Under the pieces are notes generated by a model. The model ran no database searches. It was not told the origin of the DNA and saw nothing but the letters and a program-made list of their open reading frames with translations. A stretch of DNA of 8,423 nucleotides from Rhodoferax sp. Lineage in GTDB: Bacteria; Pseudomonadota; Gammaproteobacteria; Burkholderiales; Burkholderiaceae_C. Positions 1-6,291 of this stretch are shown one piece after another. Both the position numbers and the translations under genes were made by a program. The stretch lies in the NCBI GenBank assembly GCA_028292305.1, contig JAQGMQ010000122.1, positions 1 through 8,423 on the forward strand. The letters are read 5' to 3'. How positions within the stretch are numbered: the stretch's first letter is position 1; each line of letters begins with the position of its first letter.

Positions 1-1039
1 CGATCACGTCATCCACCGTGCCGACCTGGTCCTTGTCCAGCAGGCCGACATCCAGCCTGCCCTGGGCCAGCACCTTCACCGTGGCGTCGTGCGGATCGGT
101 GAAGCGCGCGCCGGCCTTGGTTGCATCGACTGCGGCCTGCTGGCTGGCCAGCACCAGGTCGTACAGCGCGCGCTGCGGCCCGCTGAATTTGCCATTGGCC
201 GGGAAGGTGCGGGTGATGTCGCTGGCATAGCCGTCGAGTTCGCAGCCGGCGTCGATCAGCACCAGCTCGCCGTCGCGCACGGGTGCGGCGTCGGCGCGGT
301 AGTGCAGCACGCAGGCGTTGGCGCCGGCGGCAACGATGGAGCCGTAGGCCGGGTACTGCGAGCCGTGGCGGCGAAACTCGTGCAGCAACTCGGCGTCGAG
401 GTGGTATTCACGCACCTCCTGGCCGGCGCGCAGCATGCTGGCCGACAGCTGCATGGCGCGCACGTGGGCCCCTGCGCTGATGGTGGAGGCGCGGCGCATC
501 ACGTCTTGCTCGTGCGGGTCCTTGATCAGCCGCATCTCGTCGAGCGGCACGCACAGGTCGCGCTGGGTCTCGGGGCACAGCGCGCCGTAACGCACGCGCG
601 CCCGCACACTGCCCAGCCAGCCATCGATGCGACCCTCGAGGCCCTTGTGCGTGGCGAACGGGTACCAGACGGTGGTGCGGTTCTCCAGCAGCCGCGGCAG
701 CCGTGTGTTGAGATCATTGATGGAGAAGGCGGCTTGCACGCCAAGTGCTTCGGGCGCGGCCTGGGGGCCGAGCCGGAAGCCGTCCCAGATCTCGCGTTCC
801 AGGTCCTTGGGCGCACAAAACAGCGTGGCCTCGCCTTCGCCGGTGAGCACCAGCCAGGCGTTGGGCTCGGTGAAGCCGGTGAGGTAGTAGAAGTAGCTGT
901 CGGCGCGGAACAGGAAGTCGCTGTCGCGGTTGCGCTGCTGCTCGGGCGCGGTGGGCACGATGGCAATGCCGCCTGGGCCGAGCTGGCGGGCAAGTTGTGC
1001 GCGGCGGGCGGCGTAAATGGCCGTTGTGGACGTAGTCAT
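1..1039 (-). CDS. pepP: Xaa-Pro aminopeptidase (aminopeptidase P), C-terminus cut by window edge
   Basis: This is a cytosolic metallopeptidase that removes an N-terminal residue preceding proline. The first 346 codons are visible and the reading frame is still open at base 1; the family is usually about 440 residues, so roughly 90-100 C-terminal residues are missing. The N-terminal domain (about 1-170) holds the typical segment DSYFYYLTGFTEPNAW (47-62). The pita-bread catalytic domain follows, with VLHY (H246), LIDAGCE (first metal ligand D263) and SDITRTFPANGKF (second ligand D274). The later His/Glu ligands lie beyond the edge. The ATG at 1039 is chosen because AAGGA lies 5 nt upstream and the protein begins in the usual place for the family. 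It is the last visible gene of a minus-strand series. In related bacteria, as I recall, a MurU-type gene sits directly before pepP, whereas here an ATPase cassette separates them. Identity is secure from motifs. Confidence 0.95.
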   Translation of the reverse strand, partial: MTTSTTAIYAARRAQLARQLGPGGIAIVPTAPEQQRNRDSDFLFRADSYFYYLTGFTEPNAWLVLTGEGEATLFCAPKDLEREIWDGFRLGPQAAPEALGVQAAFSINDLNTRLPRLLENRTTVWYPFATHKGLEGRIDGWLGSVRARVRYGALCPETQRDLCVPLDEMRLIKDPHEQDVMRRASTISAGAHVRAMQLSASMLRAGQEVREYHLDAELLHEFRRHGSQYPAYGSIVAAGANACVLHYRADAAPVRDGELVLIDAGCELDGYASDITRTFPANGKFSGPQRALYDLVLASQQAAVDATKAGARFTDPHDATVKVLAQGRLDVGLLDKDQVGTVDDVI

Positions 1040-1091
1040 GTCTTTCCTTTCAATTCTTCAACCCGATGATCGATCCCAATATTCCAAACAA

Positions 1092-1134
1092 AATGACCTT
1101 GAAAATCGAAAGCAGCACTTTCGATTTTCAAGGT
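1092..1134. repeat. Palindromic element, left copy, flanking the ATPase gene
   Basis: A perfect 17-bp inverted repeat, ACCTTGAAAATCGAAAG at 1096-1112 and its complement at 1118-1134, surrounds a 5-nt centre (CAGCA). The outer bases AATG (1092-1095) are also shared, in inverted orientation, with the copy at 2372-2414. It lies 41 nt past the ATPase stop codon and 56 nt before the pepP start, so it would fall in the leader or promoter region of pepP. The arms are AT-rich and no T-run follows on either strand, so it is not a canonical intrinsic terminator. It may be the end of a mobile cassette, a dispersed repeat, or a binding site for a dimeric protein. Confidence 0.9.
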
Positions 1135-1175
1135 GTTCGAGACTATTTACGCTTGCGGTGCGGCGTCTCTCTACC

Positions 1176-2357
1176 TTACATCCAATCGGCTTTCATTGTC
1201 GCCAGGTCGGCCAATGGGACCGCTTCCACCGCCGCGCGTCCGGCGCTTCCCGAGGCCGATGCGATGGTGTAGCGGCGCGTGCCCGCGTAAACCACATACA
1301 GTGCATCCAGCTTCAGGTCGTGCAAGGCGATCTGTATCGACGGCGTCATTTTGGGCGCATCCACCCGCTTGAATTCGACGCCCACTCTTCGGCCGTGCTT
1401 GAACATCAGCAAATCAAGCTCGGCGCCGGCGTGTGTGCCCCAAAAATAGGCTTCGTCGGGTTGGGCCACATGCAACACCTGCTCCAACGCAAAACCTTCC
1501 CAACTCGCACCGCTTTTAGGGTTCAGCCACAGGGCCTTGTCGTCGTCGATGCCCCACAAATAATGCAGCAGGCCGCTGTCGCGAATGTAGATTTTCGGCG
1601 CCTTGACCTGGCGCTTGCCCAGGTTCTCATGCCACGGCGGCAACTGGCGGACCAGCTGCAGGCCGGTGACGAAATCAAGGTACTTGCGAACAGTCGGCTC
1701 ACTCAGCCCGAGGGTGCGCGCAGGCTCCGCGGCGTTCCAGGTCTGGCCGTGGTAATGGGCCAGGATGCGCCAGAAACGCTGCATCACCGGTGCCGCCACG
1801 TTCAGGCCGATCTGCGGCAAGTCACGCTCGATCACCAGGGCCAGGTAGTCGCGCAACCAGCGCATGGCCGCGCGCTGGTTGCCGGCCAACAGCGCGCGCG
1901 GATAACCGCCGCGCAGCCAGAGTTGCTGCCAAGGCATGCCAGGCGCTTCGTCCAGCGCCACACCGCCGGTGTACAAAAGGCTCAGGCGCCCCGCCAGCGA
2001 TTCGCCCGATTGCTGCAGCAACAACGGCGACGCACTGCCCAGCAGCAGGAACTGCGCAGGCCGCGCATGGCGATCGATCAGGGTGCGCAACAGTGGAAAC
2101 AGGTCGGCACGGCGTTGTACCTCGTCGATGACAACCGTGCGGCCCTGGGCCAGCAACGCGTCGAGGGCGGCCATGGGCTGGGCCAGCGCCTCGAGCGACT
2201 GCGGGTCTTCGAGGTCGAAATAGGCGCAGTTGTGCAGGTCGGCGTAGCGGCGGGCAAGAGTGGTCTTGCCCACCTGGCGCGCGCCCAGCAAGGCCAGGGC
2301 TCGGGACTCGGTCAGCCGGTGGCTAAGTGCCGAAAAAAGATCGCTGCGGTCGATCAT
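1176..2357 (-). CDS. AAA-family ATPase with DUF4143 C-terminal domain (COG1373-type, PD-(D/E)XK-like)
   Basis: The 393-residue protein has the standard length and architecture of the COG1373 family. The N-terminal AAA_14 ATPase domain (about 1-150) carries Walker A GARQVGKTT (25-33), Walker B TVVIDEVQ (74-81, D78/E79), a sensor-1-like LLLGSAS (104-110) and LRGGYP (148-153). The DUF4143 part follows, with YLALVIERDL (171-180), a probable winged-helix stretch (about 205-235), KIYIRDSGLLHYLWG (255-269) and a nuclease-like end. In that end, SWEGFALEQ (285-293), AELDLL (D315) and VEFK (E328, K330) fit the PD-(D/E)XK pattern. The family is widespread and poorly characterised; biochemical function is unknown. 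There is no clear Shine-Dalgarno sequence before the ATG, and the right palindrome ends 14 nt upstream. The palindromes on both sides and its position between housekeeping genes suggest an acquired gene. Family membership is certain; role is not. Confidence 0.93.
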   Translation of the reverse strand: MIDRSDLFSALSHRLTESRALALLGARQVGKTTLARRYADLHNCAYFDLEDPQSLEALAQPMAALDALLAQGRTVVIDEVQRRADLFPLLRTLIDRHARPAQFLLLGSASPLLLQQSGESLAGRLSLLYTGGVALDEAPGMPWQQLWLRGGYPRALLAGNQRAAMRWLRDYLALVIERDLPQIGLNVAAPVMQRFWRILAHYHGQTWNAAEPARTLGLSEPTVRKYLDFVTGLQLVRQLPPWHENLGKRQVKAPKIYIRDSGLLHYLWGIDDDKALWLNPKSGASWEGFALEQVLHVAQPDEAYFWGTHAGAELDLLMFKHGRRVGVEFKRVDAPKMTPSIQIALHDLKLDALYVVYAGTRRYTIASASGSAGRAAVEAVPLADLATMKADWM

Positions 2358-2371
2358 GGTGACCGCAGGAT

Positions 2372-2414
2372 ACCTTGAAAATCGAAAGCACGCGTTTCGA
2401 TTTTCAAGGTCATT
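2372..2414. repeat. Palindromic element, right copy, flanking the ATPase gene
   Basis: Perfect 16-bp arms at 2372-2387 and 2395-2410 surround a 7-nt centre (GCACGCG). The arms match those of the left copy at every base, whereas the centre differs. Four outer bases (2411-2414) match the outer flank of the left copy in inverted orientation. The last arm base (2410) is also the final base of the nucleotidyltransferase stop codon TGA (2412-2410, minus strand). The element lies 14 nt upstream of the ATPase ATG, where it could lie over the promoter or form a hairpin in the mRNA leader. Each arm begins TTGAAA after ACC, which resembles a -35 box, but no convincing -10 follows. Confidence 0.9.
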
Positions 2415-3129
2415 CCTGTTCGCTCCGGTGTTGATTCAGAGCCGTCAACCGTTCTGGCGTGCCCACATCGGTCCAACTGCCGGCGTAGATTTCTCCGCTG
2501 ATCCGGCCTGCACTCATCGCCTTGCGCAGCAGCGGCGCAAGCGGTGCGGCAATGCCTTCTGGATTGCCTGCGGGAATGTCGCACCAGGGCGCCTCGAACA
2601 GGGCGCGGCGGTAGAGGCCGATCGTCGAATAGGTGTATTGCTGCGCGGCCTGGTTCAGCACGATTGCATCGGGGGCCAAGCCAAAATCGCCCTTGAGGTT
2701 GTGCGGTGGATTGGGTACGAGCAGCAGATGCGCCAGCGTGCTTTTCTGGGCAAGGCCGGCGGCGGGGTCGAACACAAAGCGCGGCACGAACACGTCGCCT
2801 GCCAGCACCCAGAAGGTATCGCCCAACAGAGGAAGCGCCTTAGCGATGCCTCCCGCCGTCTCGAGCGCGCCGCCGTGGTCGCGGCCTTCCATCGAATAGT
2901 CGATGCGCAGTCCCCAGCGCGTGCCGTCGCCCAGCGCTGCGGGGATCTGCTCTTCGAGCCACGCCGTGTTGATGACGACGTGCCGCACACCGTCGCGCGC
3001 CAGGGCTTCGAGGTGCCATTCGATCAGCGGCTTGCCCTGCACGGGCAGCAGCGGTTTGGGTGTGCGGTCGGTCAGCGGCCGCATGCGTTCACCGCGGCCG
3101 GCGGCCAGGATCAGGGCGGAAAGGGTCAT
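2410..3129 (-). CDS. murU: Sugar-phosphate nucleotidyltransferase, MurU-like (N-acetylmuramate-1-phosphate uridylyltransferase)
   Basis: The 239-residue protein has a nucleotidyltransferase Rossmann-like fold. The N-terminal signature LILAAGRGERMRPLT (6-20) binds the nucleotide triphosphate, TPKPLLPV (23-30) supplies the conserved lysine, GALETAGGI (87-95) and AGDVF (110-114) form the metal and sugar-phosphate site, and GSWTDVGTPERL (218-229) closes the protein. Length and motifs fit MurU of Pseudomonas, which makes UDP-MurNAc in the cell-wall recycling pathway using MurNAc-1-phosphate from the kinase AmgK. No amgK is visible here, so substrate assignment is by similarity and a glucose- or mannose-1-phosphate enzyme is not excluded. 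The start is taken at 3129, where the ATG overlaps the speD stop as ATGA, implying translational coupling. Upstream extensions of the open frame lack family similarity. Its stop codon abuts the right palindrome. Confidence 0.85.
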   Translation of the reverse strand: MTLSALILAAGRGERMRPLTDRTPKPLLPVQGKPLIEWHLEALARDGVRHVVINTAWLEEQIPAALGDGTRWGLRIDYSMEGRDHGGALETAGGIAKALPLLGDTFWVLAGDVFVPRFVFDPAAGLAQKSTLAHLLLVPNPPHNLKGDFGLAPDAIVLNQAAQQYTYSTIGLYRRALFEAPWCDIPAGNPEGIAAPLAPLLRKAMSAGRISGEIYAGSWTDVGTPERLTALNQHRSEQE

Positions 3130-3524
3130 GGGTTCGTGGTGTCGGTGGCGACGGGCGTACCGCGCGCCAGGCTGTGCTGCCGGGCTTCTTCGGGATCGAA
3201 CAGCGCCAGTAGCGCCTGCATCAGCGTTCGCGCCTTGGTTGAGTGGTCGCCGCCAAAGTTGCACACATAGACATCCAGCGTCACGGCGCCCAGCTCGGGC
3301 CAGGTGTGCACGCACAAGTGTGATTCGGCCAGCAGGATGGTGGCCGTGACGCCGGCCGGCGCGTCGCCCATTGGGTTGAAGGCGTGGAACAACTCGCCCA
3401 CCGGCTGCAGCCCCGCGGCGGCAACCGCTTCTCGGCAGCGGGACCCGAGCCCCGCGGCGTCGGTAAGCCACTCGGGCGCGCAACGGCAGCGGTACAGATC
3501 GGCGGTAAGGTGCAAGCCTTGCAT
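3126..3524 (-). CDS. speD: S-adenosylmethionine decarboxylase proenzyme (prokaryotic short type)
   Basis: The enzyme makes decarboxylated S-adenosylmethionine, the aminopropyl donor for spermidine synthesis. From the ATG at 3524 it has 132 residues, about the size of the short bacterial (SpeH-type) proenzyme. The self-cleavage site is LAESHLCVHTWPE (65-77): cutting between E67 and S68 converts S68 to the pyruvoyl cofactor. H73 and C88 (in DVYVCNFGG, 84-92) match the conserved processing and catalytic residues. The open frame extends 35 codons further upstream, to 3629, but that extension is Arg/Pro-rich, has no family similarity and would overlap tkt, so the internal ATG, followed by QGLHLTADLY, is preferred. 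There is no strong ribosome binding site. The stop overlaps the next gene by 4 nt (ATGA). No speE is in view, so the partner aminopropyltransferase must be elsewhere. Confidence 0.92.
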   Translation of the reverse strand: MQGLHLTADLYRCRCAPEWLTDAAGLGSRCREAVAAAGLQPVGELFHAFNPMGDAPAGVTATILLAESHLCVHTWPELGAVTLDVYVCNFGGDHSTKARTLMQALLALFDPEEARQHSLARGTPVATDTTNP

Positions 3525-3618
3525 GGTGTTGGAGCGTAGCGTATCAGCCCGCGGCGCCCGGCTCGGTAAAATGCCAGGTTTCCCCCGAACCCTCGGAACC
3601 TTCCCCGGAGCTGCCCTG
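3525..3618. promoter_or_regulatory. Divergent promoter region between speD and tkt
   Basis: This 94-bp region separates two divergently transcribed genes, so promoters for both should lie here or overlap the coding starts. On the plus strand, TAAAAT (3567-3572) is a plausible -10 box for tkt, about 47 nt before its ATG; no good -35 is present at the right spacing. GGAG at 3607-3610, 8 nt before the tkt ATG, is the ribosome binding site. For speD no clear sigma-70 box is visible. Confidence 0.4.
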
Positions 3619-5784
3619 ATGGCGAACAATCAAATGATGGCGAATGCGATCCGCGCACTCGCAATGGACGCGGTACAACAAGCCAATTCCGGTCACCCCG
3701 GCGCCCCGATGGGCATGGCCGACATGGCGGTGGCGCTCTGGGGCCGTCACCTCAAGCACAGCCCGCGCAACCCGCAGTGGATCGACCGCGACCGCTTCGT
3801 GCTGTCCAACGGCCACGCGTCGATGCTGCTGTACGCGGTGCTGCACCTCACCGGCTACAAGCTGCCGATGAGCGAGATCAGGAACTTCCGCCAGATGGGC
3901 AGCAAGACGCCCGGCCACCCTGAGCACGGCCTGACCCCCGGCGTCGAAACCACCACCGGCCCGCTGGGCCAGGGCATCACCAATGCCGTGGGTTTCGCAC
4001 TCGCCGAGAAGCTGCTGGCCAAGGAATTCAACCGCGTCGACGCGGCCCCTGGCGGCGAAGTCACGCACAACATCATCGACCACCACACGTACGCGTTCCT
4101 GGGCGACGGCTGCCTGATGGAAGGCATCAGCCACGAAGCCTCGGCCCTGGCTGGCGCCTGGAAGCTGAACAAGCTGATCGCGCTGTACGACGACAACGGC
4201 ATCTCCATCGACGGCAAGGTCACGCCCTGGTTCGTGGACAACACGCCGGAGCGCTTCCGTGCCTACGGCTGGAACGTCATCGGCCCCATCGAAGGCAATG
4301 ACGCAGACGTCGTCTCCGAAGCCATCTCCGAAGCCAAGAAGTCGGTCGACAAGCCTACGCTGATCGTCTGCAAGACCACCATCGGCAAGGGCTCGCCCAA
4401 CCGCGGCGGTACCGCCAAGGCCCATGGCGAAGCGCTCGGCGCCGAAGAAATCAAGCTCACGCGTGAAGCGCTGAACTGGCCTTATGCGCCGTTTGTCATT
4501 CCGAAGGAAGTGGCCGACGAATGGGACGCACGCGCCAACGGCCTGGCCGCGGAAACCGCCTGGGACGTGCGCTTCGCCGCCTACAAGGCTGCGCACCCCG
4601 AGCTGGCCAAGGAACTGGTGCGCCGCATGAAGGGCGACCTGCCACGCAACTTCGTGCAGACCGCCGTCGACACCGTGCTGGGTGCCCACGCCAAGGCCGA
4701 GACCGTGGCCTCGCGCAAGGCTTCGCAGCTCGCGCTCGAATCCTTCACCGCCGCCCTGCCCGAAATGCTTGGCGGCAGCGCCGACCTGACCGGCTCCAAC
4801 CTCACCAACACCAAGAGCACGCCCGCGTTGCGCTTCGAAGCCAATGGCGACGTGGTGCTGGGTACGCCCGTCGAGCATGCCAAGCAAGGCGCTGAAGACG
4901 AGTCCAAGGCCAAGGCCGGCAGCAGCGCCGCCGACAGCCAGCCGCCGGTGATCATCGGCCGCCACATCAACTACGGCGTGCGCGAATTCGGCATGGCCGC
5001 CATCATGAACGGCATCGCGCTGCATGGCGGCTACATCCCCTACGGCGGCACTTTCCTCACGTTCAGCGACTATAGCCGCAACGCCATCCGCATGGCCGCG
5101 CTGATGAAGCTGCGCGTGGTGCATGTGTTCACCCACGATTCGATCGGGCTGGGCGAAGACGGCCCGACCCACCAGTCGATCGAACATGCGGCCAGCCTGC
5201 GCCTGATCCCGAACCTCGACGTCTGGCGTCCGGGCGACACGGCTGAAACCGCCGTGGCCTGGACTGTTGCGCTGCAGAACAAGGACCGCCCCACGGCCCT
5301 GCTGCTGAGCCGCCAGAACATCACCTACATCCCCAAGGCCGATTCCGCCGCCGCACCCGATGCTTCGGGTCTGGACGCGATCAACAAGGGCGCGTATGTA
5401 TTGTCCGAGCCGTCCAACGTCGGCTTGAAGAAGAAGAAGGTCCAGGCGGTGATCATCGCCACCGGCTCCGAAGTGCAACTGGCCATCAAGGCCCAGGCAC
5501 TGCTGGCCGAACGCAAGATCGCCGTGCGCGTGGTCTCGATGCCCAGCACCACCACCTTCGACCGCCAGTCGGCCGATTACAAGACCACCGTGCTGCCGGC
5601 CGGCGTGCCACGCATCGCCGTTGAAATGGGCTGCACCGGCGGCTGGTGGAAATACGGCTGCGCGGCCGTGGTCGGTATCGACACTTACGGCGAATCGGCC
5701 CCGGCGCCGGTGCTGTTCGAACATTTTGGCTTCACGCCTGAAAACGTGGCCGCCACCGTTGGCGCCGTTCTGCAGCGCCGATAG
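3619..5784 (+). CDS. tkt: Transketolase
   Basis: Thiamine-diphosphate enzyme that moves two-carbon units between ketose and aldose phosphates in the non-oxidative pentose phosphate pathway, and in the Calvin cycle where present. The 721-residue product has all key motifs: SGHPGAPMG (24-32, H26), NGHAS (64-68, H66), GHPEHG (99-104), GPLGQG (114-119), the TPP/Mg site GDGCLMEGISHEA (162-174) through DDNG (191-194), catalytic E456 in YGVREFGM (452-459), and HDSIGLGEDGPTHQS (506-520). The start at 3619 is chosen for GGAG 8 nt upstream and because MMANAIRALAMDAVQ aligns with the family N-terminus; the frame is open back to 3304 but that part overlaps speD antisense. Compared with E. coli TktA as I recall it, about 37 extra residues lie between GSADL (386-390) and YGVREFGM. 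A 44-bp gap separates it from the next gene. Confidence 0.97.
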   Translation: MANNQMMANAIRALAMDAVQQANSGHPGAPMGMADMAVALWGRHLKHSPRNPQWIDRDRFVLSNGHASMLLYAVLHLTGYKLPMSEIRNFRQMGSKTPGHPEHGLTPGVETTTGPLGQGITNAVGFALAEKLLAKEFNRVDAAPGGEVTHNIIDHHTYAFLGDGCLMEGISHEASALAGAWKLNKLIALYDDNGISIDGKVTPWFVDNTPERFRAYGWNVIGPIEGNDADVVSEAISEAKKSVDKPTLIVCKTTIGKGSPNRGGTAKAHGEALGAEEIKLTREALNWPYAPFVIPKEVADEWDARANGLAAETAWDVRFAAYKAAHPELAKELVRRMKGDLPRNFVQTAVDTVLGAHAKAETVASRKASQLALESFTAALPEMLGGSADLTGSNLTNTKSTPALRFEANGDVVLGTPVEHAKQGAEDESKAKAGSSAADSQPPVIIGRHINYGVREFGMAAIMNGIALHGGYIPYGGTFLTFSDYSRNAIRMAALMKLRVVHVFTHDSIGLGEDGPTHQSIEHAASLRLIPNLDVWRPGDTAETAVAWTVALQNKDRPTALLLSRQNITYIPKADSAAAPDASGLDAINKGAYVLSEPSNVGLKKKKVQAVIIATGSEVQLAIKAQALLAERKIAVRVVSMPSTTTFDRQSADYKTTVLPAGVPRIAVEMGCTGGWWKYGCAAVVGIDTYGESAPAPVLFEHFGFTPENVAATVGAVLQRR

Positions 5785-5828
5785 CCCGTATTAGCGGTCA
5801 AGATTTCTCGCGCAAGCATGGACTCTGA

Positions 5829-6287
5829 ATGAAGTATTGGGCAGTCATCGCCATGCTGATGGCCAGCACTTACCATGTTGGCGTCTCTGCCTGCTCATTC
5901 GTGTTTGCGGCGGACGTTGAGTTCTCGCAGGGTTCCAGCGCCCTGAAGGCAGATGAGGTACGCCGGCTTGCAGATTTTTTCATTCAGGTTCGACAGAATT
6001 TCTCCGGCGGGGGCGCAGTTGTTCTGACGGCGATGGCCAAGCCCGATGAGATGCGGCCCAGGGATTTGGCAGAAGCGCGTTTAAAGTCAGTGCGCATGTA
6101 TCTGGCGCGTACGCATTACACGGGCGAGGTCCATGAGGATGTCTTCCTTTATCGCGGGCGGCCGCCGGAAGGAGAGACCGGGCGTACAGTAGGTTTGCAG
6201 TTTGTGCCGTCGCGGCCGATCGATTGCCCTCAACCCCGAAACTCCTCGGTTTCTTTTTTCATTTTTTCATCTCACAAGGAAGGGTAG
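5829..6287 (+). CDS. Small exported protein with OmpA-like C-terminal domain (hypothetical)
   Basis: The 152-residue product starts with a short hydrophobic signal (MKYWAVIAMLMASTYHVGVSAC). Cleavage could occur before C22 as a lipoprotein (VSAC, an imperfect lipobox) or as an ordinary signal peptide. The rest resembles a divergent OmpA peptidoglycan-binding fold: VEFSQGSSALKADEVRRLADF (30-50), VVLTAMA (64-70), then RDLAEARLKSVRMYL (78-92), where D79 and R84 take the places of the usual Asp and Arg. The final stretch after VGLQFVP (121-127) has no domain character and runs through the T-rich gap leader and its ribosome binding site, ending 4 nt before the gap ATG. No Shine-Dalgarno sequence precedes the ATG. 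A five-codon open frame (5818-5832, ATG GAC TCT GAA TGA) overlaps the start as ATGA. The gene appears less GC-rich than tkt or gap. Function unknown. Confidence 0.7.
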   Translation: MKYWAVIAMLMASTYHVGVSACSFVFAADVEFSQGSSALKADEVRRLADFFIQVRQNFSGGGAVVLTAMAKPDEMRPRDLAEARLKSVRMYLARTHYTGEVHEDVFLYRGRPPEGETGRTVGLQFVPSRPIDCPQPRNSSVSFFIFSSHKEG

Positions 6288-6291
6288 AAGT

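Noticed and set aside
89..1069. 326-codon plus-strand open frame opposite pepP
   Set aside because: It is the antisense shadow of pepP; its Val/Gly/Ala/His-rich composition has no domain, while the minus strand gives clear PepP motifs.
1093..1134. Both palindromes encode a similar short peptide (MTLKIE...FDFQG) reading inward from each end
   Set aside because: The similarity follows from the DNA repeat itself; neither frame has a ribosome binding site or continues into similar sequence, so a DNA-level role is more likely.
1017..2378. 453-codon plus-strand open frame spanning both palindromes
   Set aside because: It is antisense to the ATPase gene, is Gln/Arg-rich with no recognisable motif, and the minus strand has intact Walker and DUF4143 motifs.
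2372..2410. Palindrome as intrinsic terminator of the MurU-like gene
   Set aside because: The arms are AT-rich and no T-run follows the stem on the minus strand; compare the true terminator at 7333-7371.
1092..2414. CRISPR or classical insertion sequence
   Set aside because: There are only two palindromes, 1.2 kb apart with a gene between them, no spacer array, no DDE or HUH transposase motifs in the ATPase, and no visible target-site duplication.
3304..3618. N-terminal extension of transketolase
   Set aside because: It would overlap speD on the opposite strand, lacks family similarity, and the ATG at 3619 has a good ribosome binding site and the family's normal N-terminus.
3544..5724. 726-codon minus-strand open frame opposite tkt
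   Set aside because: Antisense shadow of a strongly coding GC-rich gene; its His/Gly/Val-rich composition shows no protein family.
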